64,000 bases of DNA from Opitutia bacterium (GCA_016217545.1 JACRHT010000017.1:434001-498000); one strand, 5' to 3'; positions 17,027 to 26,869 are shown, counted from the stretch's first letter. Program-made: numbers and translations. Notes: generated by a model from the letters alone, not told the origin.

Positions 17027-18189
17027 ACATCCCGCATGTAGCGGTGGTCCTTCTTGAGCTGCTTCACGAACTCTGCCGCGGCGGCGGCGTCTAGGCCGCC
17101 GTGTTGCGCGACGATTTCGTGGAGGGCGGCGTCGACGTCCTTGGCCATGCGCTTGGCGTCGCCGCAGACGTAGAAGTGCGCGCCGGCCTTCAGCCACGCC
17201 CATAGCTCGGCGCCGTTCTGGCGCATGCGGTCCTGCACGTAGATTTTCTCCGCTTGGTCGCGCGAGAAAGCGACGTCGAGGCGCGCGAGCTTGCCCTGCT
17301 GCTGCCAAGCGAGCCACTCCTCTTCGTAGAGGAAATCCGTCGCGCGGCGCTGATCGCCGAAGAAGAGCCAGTTACGACCGGTCGCGCCGGTCGCCACGCG
17401 TTCCTGCATGAACGCGCGGAACGGTGCCACGCCGGTGCCCGGTCCGACCATGATGACATCCTTCGCGCCATCCGCCGGCGGCGCGAAATGCGAGAGCGAC
17501 ACGAACACCGACACCGCCGTCTCGCCCGCAGCCACGCGGTCGGCGAGGAAGGTCGAGCACACGCCGTGGCGCTGGCGACCGTTGGTCTCGTAGCGGACGA
17601 CCGCGACCGTGAGATGCACCTGCGTCGGGTGGACGCGGCCGCTCGACGCGATCGAGTAGAGGCGCGGCATCAGCTTGCGCAGGTGGTCGACGAACTCCTG
17701 CGGCGTGACGCGCGCGTGCGGAAATTCCGCGAGCAGGTCCACGTATTCGCGCTCGGCGAGGTAGGCGGTGAGTTGCTCCTTCGCCTCGGGCGCGAGCAGG
17801 CCGGCGATCTTCTCCTTCTCCGTGTGATCAGGCGTCTTGGCCGCGAGCGTTTCGAGGATTTTCTTCGTCGGCCCGGCGAGCGCGAGCCGCGAGAAAAGCG
17901 CTTCGCGCAGCGTGATCGGCGTCGCGAGCTTGAGCATCGCGGGGCTGACCAGCTCGTCGCCCGTGGCGTGCAGGCGTGCGAGGACTTCGTCGACGAGTTC
18001 CGGGCGGTTCGTCGGGAAAACCCCGAGCGAGTCACCGGCTTTGTAGGTCAGGCCGCTGTCGGCGAGGTCGATGACGAAGTGCCGCGTGTCCTTGGCGGAG
18101 CCGTCGCGGTTGAGGCGGCGGTTTTCCGTGAGGCGAGCGGGAAACGGGTTGTCCTTGGAGAACGTGGCGGGAGCGGGCTCCAGATGCAT
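17020..18189 (-). CDS. CysJ-like NADPH-dependent flavoprotein reductase without flavodoxin domain
   Basis: A 389-residue FAD/NADPH reductase of the sulfite reductase alpha/cytochrome P450 reductase type. FAD-binding RLYSIASS, the linker domain (LTYKAGDSLGVFPTNRPELV), the NADPH motif MVGPGTGVAPFRAFMQER, the FGDQRRATDFLYEEEW segment and the C-terminal FYVCGDAKRMAKDV to aromatic end (DVY) are all visible. The usual N-terminal FMN flavodoxin domain is missing, so electrons must pass to a partner directly or through a separate flavodoxin or ferredoxin. Start ATG 18189; the upstream open frame is not used. Assimilatory sulfite reduction is plausible, but no sulfite reductase hemoprotein gene is in view. 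Confidence 0.88.
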   Translation of the reverse strand: MHLEPAPATFSKDNPFPARLTENRRLNRDGSAKDTRHFVIDLADSGLTYKAGDSLGVFPTNRPELVDEVLARLHATGDELVSPAMLKLATPITLREALFSRLALAGPTKKILETLAAKTPDHTEKEKIAGLLAPEAKEQLTAYLAEREYVDLLAEFPHARVTPQEFVDHLRKLMPRLYSIASSGRVHPTQVHLTVAVVRYETNGRQRHGVCSTFLADRVAAGETAVSVFVSLSHFAPPADGAKDVIMVGPGTGVAPFRAFMQERVATGATGRNWLFFGDQRRATDFLYEEEWLAWQQQGKLARLDVAFSRDQAEKIYVQDRMRQNGAELWAWLKAGAHFYVCGDAKRMAKDVDAALHEIVAQHGGLDAAAAAEFVKQLKKDHRYMRDVY

Positions 18190-18323
18190 GCGTGGAAGGC
18201 GTGTTCTGCCGGGCTGCCGAAGCAGGTGGCAAGCCCGTTCACCGTCACTTTGCCGCAGGTGACGCAAAACGCCAACGGGGCTTTCCTGTTGCCCGCCGCC
18301 GCGCGCGGCCCAAACGTGCGGGC

Positions 18324-19100
18324 ATGGAACCCGTTCGCATTCAGAAATTCATCGCCGATTCCGGCCTGTGCTCCCGCCGGGCGGCCGAGGCGTTGATCGC
18401 GGCGGGCGAGGTTTACGTGAACGGCGAGAAGGCCGAGCCCGGACGCAAGGTCGAGCCCGGCGTCGACAAGGTCACCGTGCGCGGCAAGCCCGTGCGCTCG
18501 ACCGCGCAGCCGAAAGTCACCCTCGCCATGCACAAGCCGCGCGGCCTCGTCTGCTCCAACAGCGACCCGCACGCCGAGGACGGCACGATCTTCGACCTGC
18601 TCCCGCGCGAGTGGCGCAAACTCCGGCTGTTTTGCGCCGGCCGACTCGACAAGGACAGCGAGGGCCTGCTCATCCTCACGACCGACGGCGAGCTCGCGAA
18701 CAAGCTCATGCACCCGTCCAACACGGTCGTGAAGCGCTACCACGTCACGCTCGAGCGCCCCTTCCCCGCCAGCAAAGTCGGCCAGCTGCTCAAAGGCGTG
18801 AAGGTCGAGAACGAGCACCTCCAGGTCGAACACGCGCTGTTGCTCAACCCGAACCGCGACAAGCTCGCCTCCTCGCTCGACGTCCACTTGCACCACGGCA
18901 AGAAGCGCGAGATCCGCCAGCTGTTCCTCGCGTTCGGTTTCCCGGTGAAACGTCTCCGTCGCTACCAGATCGGAGCGCTGCGCCTGAAAGGAATCCCGTT
19001 GCGCGGGGTGAAACAACTTTCTACGAAGGAAATCTCACTGCTCTTCGCGACGCCTCGCGCGATTCCCGAACAGCCCGCGTTCAACGACCATGAAGATTAA
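18324..19100 (+). CDS. rRNA pseudouridine synthase, RsuA/RluB family
   Basis: A 258-residue protein with an N-terminal S4 RNA-binding domain (RIQKFIADSGLCSRRAAEAL, VYVNGEKAEPG) and a RluB/RsuA-type catalytic domain. The catalytic Asp is in the signature GRLDKDSEGLLILTTDG, with HGKKREIRQLFLAFGFPV near the end. Role: conversion of a uridine in rRNA to pseudouridine. The exact target (23S versus 16S) cannot be settled by eye. The last 11 nt overlap the start of the SH3 gene. Confidence 0.9.
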   Translation: MEPVRIQKFIADSGLCSRRAAEALIAAGEVYVNGEKAEPGRKVEPGVDKVTVRGKPVRSTAQPKVTLAMHKPRGLVCSNSDPHAEDGTIFDLLPREWRKLRLFCAGRLDKDSEGLLILTTDGELANKLMHPSNTVVKRYHVTLERPFPASKVGQLLKGVKVENEHLQVEHALLLNPNRDKLASSLDVHLHHGKKREIRQLFLAFGFPVKRLRRYQIGALRLKGIPLRGVKQLSTKEISLLFATPRAIPEQPAFNDHED

Positions 19101-19857
19101 GCTCACTCTCCTCGCCCTCGCGCTCACCGCCGCGCGCCTCCTCGCCGACACCGTCGCGACCGACACCGCGGTCTTCCAGCAAGCCGACGCGAAATCTCCC
19201 GTCCTCACCCGTCTCACCGCCGGCGCGACGATCACCGTCGTCGGCGAAGCGCCCGCCGGCTGGCGCCGCGTCGAAGTCGACGGCACTTTCAACGGCTACT
19301 CGCGCGGCCGCGAGATCACGAAAGCCCTCAGCGTCCGCGAAGGGGCCAACATCTACAGCGAGCCGAAGGTCACGTCCGCCGTCATCACCGTTTCGCAGAA
19401 GGGCGACAAGTCCGAGGTCGTCGGCCTCGCCACCGGCGACTGGCTGCAGGTCCGCGTCGAGAAGAAGCTCCAGGGCTTCATCGCCGTCGGCGCCATGGCC
19501 AACCGTCCGTCCGCCACGCCGCTGACCGCCGCGCCGGCGCCGTCCGCGCCCGCCGCCTCGAGCACCGAGCCCGGCCGCCCGGTCGCGATCACGGGCAACA
19601 GCGCCGACACGCCGCGCCTGTTCACGGGCACGTTCGTCGCCGCGCGCGCCACGCTCTTCGGCTCCACGCCCGTCTACGACTACCAGCTGACCGACAGCAA
19701 CGGCCGCCGCTTCGCCTACGTCGACACCAAGCGCCTCGTCCTCACCGAGAAGATCGAGAGCTACCTCGACCTGCAGGTCGTCATCACCGGCACGGTGCGA
19801 AACACCGTCGACGGCAAGGACCTCGTGGTCGCCGCCGAGTCGATCCAGCGCAAATAA
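19090..19857 (+). CDS. Exported protein with bacterial SH3-like domains
   Basis: A 255-residue protein with a signal peptide (MKIKLTLLALALTAARLLA). Two SH3b-like repeats follow: one near residues 22-80 (AVFQQADAKSPVLTRLTAGA) and one near 81-140 (ANIYSEPKVTSAVITVSQKG). After an Ala/Pro linker comes a C-terminal beta domain (LFGSTPVYDYQLTDSNGRRF). It is likely a periplasmic or cell-wall-associated binding protein. It overlaps the pseudouridine synthase gene by 11 nt, so the two are probably co-transcribed, though no functional link is apparent. Confidence 0.75.
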   Translation: MKIKLTLLALALTAARLLADTVATDTAVFQQADAKSPVLTRLTAGATITVVGEAPAGWRRVEVDGTFNGYSRGREITKALSVREGANIYSEPKVTSAVITVSQKGDKSEVVGLATGDWLQVRVEKKLQGFIAVGAMANRPSATPLTAAPAPSAPAASSTEPGRPVAITGNSADTPRLFTGTFVAARATLFGSTPVYDYQLTDSNGRRFAYVDTKRLVLTEKIESYLDLQVVITGTVRNTVDGKDLVVAAESIQRK

Positions 19858-19910
19858 GACTCGCGAAATCCCGGCTGACTCACGGAGCCGACTTGGCTTT
19901 CATTCCAGCG

Positions 19911-19997
19911 CTGTCATTGCGAGGAGCGTAGCGACGAAGCAATCCATCTGAATTCCAGCTGGATCGCCACGGCCCGCTGCGCGGGCCTCGCGACGAC
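19911..19997. repeat. Interspersed palindromic repeat between SH3 gene and folD
   Basis: The segment begins GTCATTGCGAGGAGCGTAGC and closes with CCTCGCGACGAC, so its ends form an imperfect inverted repeat; the middle holds GATCGCCACGGCCCGCTGCG. I recall near-identical GTCATTGCGAGG...GAAGCAATC units from many unrelated bacterial genomes. It is non-coding and sits just before the folD start. Confidence 0.7.
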
Positions 19998-20034
19998 AAA
20001 CCGCAGCACCCGCTGCCCCCTTTTTTCTCTCCCC

Positions 20035-20910
20035 ATGGAAATCATCGACGGCAATCAGGTCGCGGCCGAAATCGTCGCGGAACTCAAAGCGGAAGTCGCC
20101 GGCTACACCGGCCGCAAGCCCTGCATCGCCCTCGTGCGTGTCGGCGACGATCCGGCGTCGATTTCCTACGTGAAGAAAAAGGAGAAGACCGCCGCCGAGA
20201 TCGGCATCGAGAGCCGCCTCATCCTCCCGCCGGTCACGATCACGCAGGCCGAACTCTGCACCATCATCGACGGCCTCAACGCCGACGCCGGTGTCGACGG
20301 CATCCTCGTGCAATCGCCGCTGCCGAAGGGCATCGACGAGGTCGCGGTGTTCCGCCGCATCGCCGCCGAGAAGGACGTCGACGGTTTCCACACGCTCAAT
20401 CTCGGCAAGCTCGCGCAAGAGGACGAGACGGGCTTCGTCGCTTGCACGCCCGCCGGCATCATGGAGCTGCTCCAGCGCGCGAAAGTTTCCCTCGCCGGCA
20501 AACACGTCGTCGTGCTCGGCCGCTCGCTCATCGTCGGCAAACCCGCCGCGTTGCTCGCCGTCCAGCGCAAGGCGTGGGCCAACGCCACGGTCACGATCTG
20601 CCACTCGCAAACCAAGGATCTGCCCGCCATCACGCGGCAGGCCGACGTCCTCATCGCCGCCATCGGCAAAGCCGAGTTCGTCACCGCCGACATGGTGAAG
20701 CCGGGCGTCGTCGTCATCGACGTCGGCGTCAACCGCGTGCCCGACGCCACGAAGAAGACCGGCTATCGCCTCACCGGCGACGTGCATTTCCCGACCGTTT
20801 CCCCGCTCTGTGCCAAGATCACGCCGGTTCCCGGCGGCGTCGGCCCGATGACCGTCGCGATGTTGATGAAGAACACGGTCAAGGCCTACCGGCAAAACCG
20901 CGCCGCCTGA
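20035..20910 (+). CDS. folD: Bifunctional methylenetetrahydrofolate dehydrogenase/cyclohydrolase
   Basis: A 291-residue FolD. The active-site Lys is in [16 protein letters not shown], followed by [31 protein letters not shown], the NADP-binding segment [18 protein letters not shown], and [20 protein letters not shown] at the end. Role: interconversion of 5,10-methylene-THF and 10-formyl-THF. Length is normal. It appears to be a single gene, with the repeat at 19911-19997 in its leader. Confidence 0.97.
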   Translation: MEIIDGNQVAAEIVAELKAEVAGYTGRKPCIALVRVGDDPASISYVKKKEKTAAEIGIESRLILPPVTITQAELCTIIDGLNADAGVDGILVQSPLPKGIDEVAVFRRIAAEKDVDGFHTLNLGKLAQEDETGFVACTPAGIMELLQRAKVSLAGKHVVVLGRSLIVGKPAALLAVQRKAWANATVTICHSQTKDLPAITRQADVLIAAIGKAEFVTADMVKPGVVVIDVGVNRVPDATKKTGYRLTGDVHFPTVSPLCAKITPVPGGVGPMTVAMLMKNTVKAYRQNRAA

Positions 20911-21442
20911 GCCGCTCCGAGTAACTTCGGCGCGGGCTCGATGGATTCGGCTCGCCCAGCGCGCGGCTCGTTCGCCCGCTCCGCTGATCGATGGCGGTGA
21001 CTCCCGCTCAGCGGACTGTGCGAAGCGGCCAGACGCACGCTGCGCCGCGCATGCACCCCTCGCCGCACGAGCAGTGAGCTGACCACGCTCACGCGAGTTG
21101 TCGGCCCCCGTCCCGCTTCGTTCGGCGGGAATTCGTCCCGCGCCATGCGGCCGTGTTGCCCTGCTCGACGCGGATGCGAGCGTTTTAGGACACTCATTGT
21201 TGAACGAGGTTTGGGACCACCGTGGACGCGGTTGGCACGCGTTCCTCATAGGAGAATCTTCCGCGCTCGAAGAAATTTGAGCCAATATCTGCGCACCAAT
21301 CCACGCTGGCCCTTGCGCAATGCGCGCTCAGTCCGGCCCGCGCGTTCCGGATACCCTTTCACGCCAAAACTAACCGGCCGGTCCTAGCCCTATCGGACCG
21401 CTGGAGGCGGTGCGGGAAGGTCCGGATTGGCCGCCCCCGCCT
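20911..21442. other. 532-bp stretch without a convincing gene, upstream of the hydrogenase operon
   Basis: All frames hold only short open stretches with no recognisable protein. One 60-codon frame (21098-21280) ends in a plausible-looking peptide (LNEVWDHRGRGWHAFLIGES) and might be a gene remnant. Several small stems are visible: TCCCGC / GCGGGA at 21111-21130, and CGGTCC / GGACCG about 70 nt before hoxE. The hox promoter should be here, but I see no sigma-54 (GG-N10-GC) or clear sigma-70 promoter that I would defend. Confidence 0.4.
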
Positions 21443-21991
21443 ATGCTACTCACGGAAGCCCGCCGAAAACTCGAGCGCAAGAAAGCCGCCGCCACCCCTC
21501 ATCCCAGCGGCGACAAGCGACTCGTCATCCTCGACACCTTCATGAAGCGCCAGCAGTTCCGCGGCGACGCTCTCATCGAGGTCCTGCACAAGGCCCAGGA
21601 ACTCTTCGGGTTCCTCGACGACGGCCTGCTGCTCTACATCGCGAAGTCGCTCAAGCTCCCGCCGAGCCGCGTCTACGGTGTCGCGACGTTCTATCACTTC
21701 TTCTCCCTGAAACCCCAGGGCGAGCACAACTGCGTCGTCTGCCTCGGCACCGCCTGCTACGTCAAGGGCGCCGACAAAATCATGGCCGCGCTCGAGAAGC
21801 GCACCGGCATCAAGAGCGGCGAGACCACGCCCGACAACAAGCTCTCGCTCGTCACCGCGCGCTGCATCGGCGCCTGCGGCATCGCGCCGGCCGTCGTCTA
21901 CGACGGCACCGTCGCCGCGAAACAAACCCCCGACTCCGCGCTCGCCGCCGTCGAAAAACTTCTCACTGCCCCATGCAACTCGAAGACCTGA
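21443..21991 (+). CDS. hoxE: NAD-linked hydrogenase diaphorase subunit HoxE ([2Fe-2S], NuoE-like)
   Basis: A 182-residue thioredoxin-like [2Fe-2S] protein. The cluster cysteines are in NCVVCLGTACYVKGAD and ARCIGACGIAPAVV, the four-Cys pattern of NuoE/HoxE. The helical N-terminal part (FRGDALIEVLHKAQELFGFL, VYGVATFYHFFSL) is conserved. In this operon it belongs to the diaphorase module of a bidirectional group 3d [NiFe] hydrogenase. The ATG at 21443 is preferred to a GTG 11 codons upstream. Its 3' end overlaps hoxF by 19 nt. Confidence 0.93.
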   Translation: MLLTEARRKLERKKAAATPHPSGDKRLVILDTFMKRQQFRGDALIEVLHKAQELFGFLDDGLLLYIAKSLKLPPSRVYGVATFYHFFSLKPQGEHNCVVCLGTACYVKGADKIMAALEKRTGIKSGETTPDNKLSLVTARCIGACGIAPAVVYDGTVAAKQTPDSALAAVEKLLTAPCNSKT

Positions 21992-23607
21992 ACGCTCTCG
22001 CCGAAAAGGAGCACGCGACGCGCAAGAAGACCTGCCTGCGCACCTGCATGTCCGCGGGCTGCCTCTCGTCGCAATCCGACAAGCTCAAGAAGAACCTCGA
22101 CGCCGCCGTCACCGCCGCCGGTCTGACGAAGGACGTCGAAGTCCGCCGCGTCGGCTGCATGGGCTTCTGCGGCCAGGGCCCGCTCGTCGCCGTCGACCAG
22201 CCCGACGGCCACAGCAAACTCTACGAACACCTCACGCCCGACGACGCCACCAAGCTCGTCGGCGAAATCCAAGGCCAGCCCTCCGGCCTGCCCTTCGGTG
22301 ACGAGAAACACCCATTCTTCGCCCGCCAGATGCGCATCGTCCGCGCGAACGGCGGCGTCATCGACCCCGAGCGGATCGAAGCTTACATCGAAGCCGGCGG
22401 CTACCGCGCGTTGCTCCAGGTTCTCACCGAGAACACGCCCGCCGGCGTCGTTGAAGCGATCACCAAGAGCGGTCTCCGCGGCCGCGGCGGCGCGGGTTAC
22501 CCGACCGGCCTGAAATGGGCGACCGTCGCCCGCGCAGCCGGCCCGAAGAAATACGTCGTCTGCAACGGCGACGAAGGCGACCCGGGCGCGTTCATGGACC
22601 GCTCGATTCTCGAGAGCGATCCGCACCTCGTGCTCGAGGGCATGGCCATCGCCGCCTACGCCACCGGCGCCGACCAAGGCTTCCTCTACGTGCGCGCCGA
22701 ATACCCGCTCGCGATCAGCCGCCTCAACCTCGCGATCAAGCAGGCCAAGGCCATCGGCATCCTCGGCGCGAACATCTTCGAGACGCCGTTCTCGTTCAAC
22801 GTCGAGGTCCGCATCGGCGCCGGCGCCTTCGTCTGCGGCGAGGAAACCGCGCTCATGGCCTCGATCGAGGGCAAGCGTGGCCAGCCGCGCCCGCGCCCGC
22901 CCTTCCCCGCCGAGTCCGGCCTCTGGGGCAAGCCGACGCTCCTGAACAACGTCGAGACCTTCGCCAACATCGTGCCGATCATCCAGCGCGGCGCCGAGTG
23001 GTATGCCTCCATCGGCACCGAGAAGAGCAAGGGCACGAAAGTCTTCGCTCTCACCGGCAAGGTGAAGAACAACGGCCTGATCGAAGTCCCGATGGGCATC
23101 ACGCTCCGCGAGATCGTCGAGGAGCTCGGCGGCGGCGCACCCGACGGTCACGAGATCAAGGCCGTGCAAACCGGCGGCCCGTCCGGCGGCTGTATTCCCC
23201 AACAGCACCTCGACACGCCCGTCGACTACGACTCGCTCGGCCAGCTCGGCTCGATCATGGGCTCGGGCGGCATGGTCGTGATGGACGACACCACGAACAT
23301 GGTCGAGATCGCGCGCTTCTACATGGAGTTCTGCCGCGACGAATCCTGCGGCAAATGCATCCCGTGCCGCGCCGGCACGGTGCAAATGCACCAGCTGCTC
23401 AACAAAATCATCGAGCGCCGCGCGACCGCCGAAGACCTCAAGCAACTCGAGGAACTCTGCGACATGGTCCGCCAGACCAGTCTCTGCGGCCTCGGCCAGA
23501 CCGCGCCGAATCCCGTCCTGAGCACGTTGCGGTTCTTCCGCCACGAATACGAGGAGCTCCTCCAACCCGAGACCGCGCCACACGCGCCTCACTCGAACCA
23601 CTCCTGA
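21973..23607 (+). CDS. hoxF: NAD-linked hydrogenase diaphorase subunit HoxF (FMN, NAD and FeS)
   Basis: A 544-residue protein. The N-terminal [2Fe-2S] domain typical of HoxF is present (TCLRTCMSAGC and RRVGCMGFCGQGP). It is followed by the NuoF core: FMN/NADH-binding GLRGRGGAGYPTGLKW, YVVCNGDEGDPGAFMDR, GAGAFVCGEETALMASIEGK, and the C-terminal [4Fe-4S] site ESCGKCIPCRAGT with a fourth Cys in TSLCGLGQT. Role: exchange of electrons between NAD(H) and the hydrogenase. The frame is open upstream through hoxE, but the ATG at 21973 (MQLEDLNALAEKEH) is the correct-length start. Confidence 0.95.
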   Translation: MQLEDLNALAEKEHATRKKTCLRTCMSAGCLSSQSDKLKKNLDAAVTAAGLTKDVEVRRVGCMGFCGQGPLVAVDQPDGHSKLYEHLTPDDATKLVGEIQGQPSGLPFGDEKHPFFARQMRIVRANGGVIDPERIEAYIEAGGYRALLQVLTENTPAGVVEAITKSGLRGRGGAGYPTGLKWATVARAAGPKKYVVCNGDEGDPGAFMDRSILESDPHLVLEGMAIAAYATGADQGFLYVRAEYPLAISRLNLAIKQAKAIGILGANIFETPFSFNVEVRIGAGAFVCGEETALMASIEGKRGQPRPRPPFPAESGLWGKPTLLNNVETFANIVPIIQRGAEWYASIGTEKSKGTKVFALTGKVKNNGLIEVPMGITLREIVEELGGGAPDGHEIKAVQTGGPSGGCIPQQHLDTPVDYDSLGQLGSIMGSGGMVVMDDTTNMVEIARFYMEFCRDESCGKCIPCRAGTVQMHQLLNKIIERRATAEDLKQLEELCDMVRQTSLCGLGQTAPNPVLSTLRFFRHEYEELLQPETAPHAPHSNHS

Positions 23608-23619
23608 CCTCGCCCCGCC

Positions 23620-24336
23620 ATGGCTGTTAAAACCCTCACCATCGACGGACGCCCCGTCTCCGCGCAGGAGGACGCGACCATCCTCCAGGCCTGCACCGAG
23701 GCCGGCATCAAGCTGCCGACGCTGTGCCACCTCGACGGCGTCTACGACGTCGGCGCCTGCCGCCTCTGCCTCGTCGAGGTCACCGGCAACAACAAGCTCC
23801 TGCCCGCCTGCACCACCAAGGTGCGCGAAGGCATGGACATCCACACCGACACCCCGAAGCTGCGCCACTACCGCAAGCTCACGCTCGAGCTGCTCTTCGC
23901 CGAGCGCAACCACACCTGCGCCGTCTGCGTGTCCAACGGCCACTGCGAACTCCAGTCGCTCGCGGCCGATTGCGGCATGGACCACGTGCGCTACGAATAC
24001 CAATCGCCGCGCTGGCCCGTCGACCAATCGCACGCGCTCTACGGCATGGACCACAACCGCTGCATCCTCTGCACGCGTTGCGTCCGCGTCTGCTGGCACA
24101 TCGAAGGCGCCGGCACCAAGAACGTCGCCGGCCGCGGTGCGAAGTGCGAAGTCATCACCGACCTCAAGCAGCCGTGGGCCGACGCCGACACGTGCACCTC
24201 GTGCGGCAAGTGCGTGATGAGCTGCCCCACCGGCGCGCTCTTCTACCGCGGCGCCTCCGCCGGCGAGATGGTCCGCGACCGCTCGCGCCTCGAATTCATC
24301 GTCAACGCCCGGGAGAAACAACAATGGAACGCTTAA
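23620..24336 (+). CDS. hoxU: Hydrogenase diaphorase subunit HoxU (iron-sulfur, NuoG-like)
   Basis: A 238-residue electron-transfer protein. It has the N-terminal [2Fe-2S] ferredoxin domain (Cys36, Cys47, Cys50, Cys64), the His-Cys3 [4Fe-4S] site in [18 protein letters not shown], and two further [4Fe-4S] sites in [11 protein letters not shown] and [14 protein letters not shown]. This is the standard HoxU layout, equal to the N-terminal part of NuoG. It links HoxF to the hydrogenase HoxYH. It starts 12 nt after hoxF and overlaps hoxY by 13 nt. Confidence 0.95.
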   Translation: MAVKTLTIDGRPVSAQEDATILQACTEAGIKLPTLCHLDGVYDVGACRLCLVEVTGNNKLLPACTTKVREGMDIHTDTPKLRHYRKLTLELLFAERNHTCAVCVSNGHCELQSLAADCGMDHVRYEYQSPRWPVDQSHALYGMDHNRCILCTRCVRVCWHIEGAGTKNVAGRGAKCEVITDLKQPWADADTCTSCGKCVMSCPTGALFYRGASAGEMVRDRSRLEFIVNAREKQQWNA

Positions 24337-24869
24337 GATTCGCCTCCGTCTGGCTCGGTGGTTGCGCCGGCTGCCACATGTCCTTCCTCGACCTCGACGA
24401 GTTCCTCCTGGATCTCGCCGGCCGCGTCGAGGTGGTCTACAGCCCCATCGCCGACCTCAAAACCTATCCCGAGAACGTCGACCTCTGCCTCGTCGAGGGC
24501 GCGATCTGCAACGTCGACCACGTCGAGCTCGCGCATCAAATCCGCGCGCGCACGAAGATCGTCGTGTCGTTCGGCGACTGCGCCGTCACGGCCAACGTCC
24601 CCGCGATGCGCAACGTCCTCGGCGCGAAAAACGCCGACAACGTCCTTCAGCGCGCCTACGTCGAGGCCGCCGAGGCCAACCCGGTGAAGCCCGCGCTCGA
24701 CGGCGTGTTGCCGCCGCTGCTGCCCAAGGTCGTGCCGCTGCACCAGCTGATCAAAGTCGACCACTGCCTGCCCGGCTGCCCGCCGCCCGCCGACCGCATC
24801 AAGGCCCTCCTCCTCCACCTCCTCGACGCCGCCCCCGCGCTCAGCGGTTCCCAACTGAAATTCGGCTGA
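24324..24869 (+). CDS. hoxY: [NiFe] hydrogenase small subunit HoxY
   Basis: A 181-residue small subunit. The proximal [4Fe-4S] ligands are visible in [28 protein letters not shown] and [11 protein letters not shown]. It lacks the Tat signal and extra clusters of membrane uptake hydrogenases, as expected for cytoplasmic group 3d enzymes. It starts at the ATG at 24324 behind GGGAG and overlaps hoxU by 13 nt, so translation is coupled. Confidence 0.95.
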   Translation: MERLRFASVWLGGCAGCHMSFLDLDEFLLDLAGRVEVVYSPIADLKTYPENVDLCLVEGAICNVDHVELAHQIRARTKIVVSFGDCAVTANVPAMRNVLGAKNADNVLQRAYVEAAEANPVKPALDGVLPPLLPKVVPLHQLIKVDHCLPGCPPPADRIKALLLHLLDAAPALSGSQLKFG

Positions 24870-24904
24870 GCGCCGCGCGCTCGCCCCCGCACAAACGCCC
24901 GCTC

Positions 24905-26338
24905 ATGACCCGTCGCATTCTCATCGACCCTGTCACCCGCATCGAAGGCCACGCCAAGATCAGCCTGCGCCTCGACGAGGACGGCCACGTCGCCGACGCC
25001 GAGTTCCACGTCACGGAATTCCGCGGCTTCGAAAAATTCTGCGAAGGCCGCACGCTCGCCGAGATGCCCGGCATCACCGCGCGCATCTGCGGCATCTGCC
25101 CGGTCTCGCACCTGCTCGCCTCCGCCAAGGCTGGCGACGCCATCCTCGCCGTCCGCGTGCCCACCGCGGCCGACAAGCTGCGCCGCCTGATGAACCTCGG
25201 CCAGATCGTGCAGAGCCACGCGCTGAGTTTCTTCCACCTCAGTTCGCCGGACTTCCTGCTCGGCTGGGACACGCCGCCCGCACAGCGCAATGTCTTCGGC
25301 CTCGCCGCGCAAAAACCCGAACTCGCCCGCGCCGGCATCCGCCTGCGCCAGTTCGGCCAGGAGATCATCGAATTGCTCGGCGGAAAAAAGATTCACCCCG
25401 GCTGGGCCGTTCCCGGCGGCGTGCGCAGCGGCGTCGACCGCGCCACGCTCGACAAGATCAAGGCGTGGCTGCCTGAGGCGTTCGCCACGACCAACCTCGG
25501 GATCGGACTTTTCAAACACGTGCTCGAAACGCACGGCCGCGAAATCGAAACCTACGGCGACTTCCCCTCTATGTTCATGGGCCTCGTCGGCCCGCGCGGC
25601 GAATGGGAACACCACGGCGGCAAGCTGCGCTTCACCGACAGCGCCGGCCAGATCGTGCAGGACCAGATCGACCCGAAGACCTACGCCTCGCTCATCGCCG
25701 AGCAGGTGCAGACCTCATCCTATCTCAAGTCGCCTTACTACCGCGCGCTCGGCCCGCAAGCCGGACTCTATCGCGTCGGCCCGCTCGCGCGCCTCAACGT
25801 CTGCACGACGATCGGCACGCCGAAAGCCGACGCTGAACTCGCGAACTTCCGCAGCTTCGGCCGCGGCGGCGCGGTGACGTCGTCGTTCCTCTATCACTAC
25901 GCTCGCCTGATCGAGATCCTCGCCGCCCTCGAGCGCATCGCGCTCTATTGCGACGACGAGGACCTGTTGCGCGATCACATTCGCTCCGACGCGGGCATCA
26001 ACCACCTGCACGGCGTCGGTGTCAGCGAGGCGCCGCGCGGCACGCTCATCCACGACTACACCGTCGACGAGAACGGCCTGCTCACGAAGGTGAACCTCAT
26101 CATCGCCACCGGTCACAACAACCTCGCGATGAACCGCACCGTCGCGCAGATCGCGCGCGCGTGGATCAAGCCCGGCTCGACCGAGATTCCCGAGCCGCTG
26201 CTCAACCGCGTCGAACACGGCATCCGCTGCTACGACCCGTGCCTGAGCTGCTCGACGCACGCCGTCGGCAAAATGCCCCTCCTCGTCCAACTCGTCTCGC
26301 CCACCGGCGCGATCCTCAACACCGTCGCCCGCGACTAG
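24905..26338 (+). CDS. hoxH: [NiFe] hydrogenase large subunit HoxH, with cleavable C-terminal tail
   Basis: A 477-residue catalytic subunit. Ni-Fe ligands are in the L1 motif [10 protein letters not shown] (Cys62, Cys65) and the L2 motif [10 protein letters not shown] (Cys446, Cys449). After His452 a tail of about 25 residues ([15 protein letters not shown]...) remains; maturation proteases remove such tails after nickel insertion. The N-terminus [15 protein letters not shown] is the conserved start of group 3 large subunits. With HoxY, HoxE, HoxF and HoxU it forms a reversible NAD(H)-coupled hydrogenase. Confidence 0.96.
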   Translation: MTRRILIDPVTRIEGHAKISLRLDEDGHVADAEFHVTEFRGFEKFCEGRTLAEMPGITARICGICPVSHLLASAKAGDAILAVRVPTAADKLRRLMNLGQIVQSHALSFFHLSSPDFLLGWDTPPAQRNVFGLAAQKPELARAGIRLRQFGQEIIELLGGKKIHPGWAVPGGVRSGVDRATLDKIKAWLPEAFATTNLGIGLFKHVLETHGREIETYGDFPSMFMGLVGPRGEWEHHGGKLRFTDSAGQIVQDQIDPKTYASLIAEQVQTSSYLKSPYYRALGPQAGLYRVGPLARLNVCTTIGTPKADAELANFRSFGRGGAVTSSFLYHYARLIEILAALERIALYCDDEDLLRDHIRSDAGINHLHGVGVSEAPRGTLIHDYTVDENGLLTKVNLIIATGHNNLAMNRTVAQIARAWIKPGSTEIPEPLLNRVEHGIRCYDPCLSCSTHAVGKMPLLVQLVSPTGAILNTVARD

Positions 26339-26344
26339 CGCGCG

Positions 26345-26815
26345 ATGATCTCGCCCGATTATCCGCATCCGCCCAGTCCCGTTCGCGCGCGCCTGCTCGT
26401 GCTGGGCTACGGCAACACGCTCTTCGGCGACGACGGTCTCGGCCAACTGATCGCGCAGCACGTCGCTGATTGGGCGGTGCCGGGCGTGCTCGCGCTCGCA
26501 CGCCACGAACTCACGCCGGAACTCGCCGCCGATATCGCCGCCGCCGACGAAGTGATCTTCGTCGACGCCGCGCTGCACACCGACGGCGTCGTGTTTGTTC
26601 CTGTGAACGCGACGTCGTCCGAGCGCGAAGGCCTCGACCACGCGCTCACTCCCGCCGCGCTGCTCTCGCTGGCGCGCGCCGCGTTCGGCACGGCGCCGAA
26701 ACACGCGTGGCAACTGCTCGTGCCGGCCCGGGATTTCACCCTAGGAAACTCGCTGTCGTCCGTCGCGCGCCACGGCCTCACGCTGGCTTTGCAGGGAATC
26801 TCCCGGCGGATGTAG
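26345..26815 (+). CDS. hoxW: Hydrogenase maturation endopeptidase (HoxW/HyaD-like)
   Basis: A 156-residue protease of the HybD/HoxW family. The nickel-sensing acidic residues are in LGYGNTLFGDDGLGQLIA and EVIFVDAAL. Its position 6 nt after hoxH fits removal of the HoxH tail. It is the only maturation factor seen; the general hyp genes (hypABCDEF) are not in this window and must be elsewhere if the enzyme is active. Confidence 0.9.
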   Translation: MISPDYPHPPSPVRARLLVLGYGNTLFGDDGLGQLIAQHVADWAVPGVLALARHELTPELAADIAAADEVIFVDAALHTDGVVFVPVNATSSEREGLDHALTPAALLSLARAAFGTAPKHAWQLLVPARDFTLGNSLSSVARHGLTLALQGISRRM

Positions 26816-26869
26816 GCGGGGCTTGCGTCGTTACGCGGCGCGCGCTTCCTTGGGATACTCGTTACGTCC

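Noticed and set aside
21230..21330. Possible sigma-54 promoter for the hox operon (TGGCACG)
   Set aside because: The -12 GC element at the required 10-nt spacing is missing.
21898..24324. An 808-codon minus-strand frame across hoxE-hoxU
   Set aside because: It has no recognisable domain, and three overlapping genuine genes with metal-site motifs lie on the plus strand.
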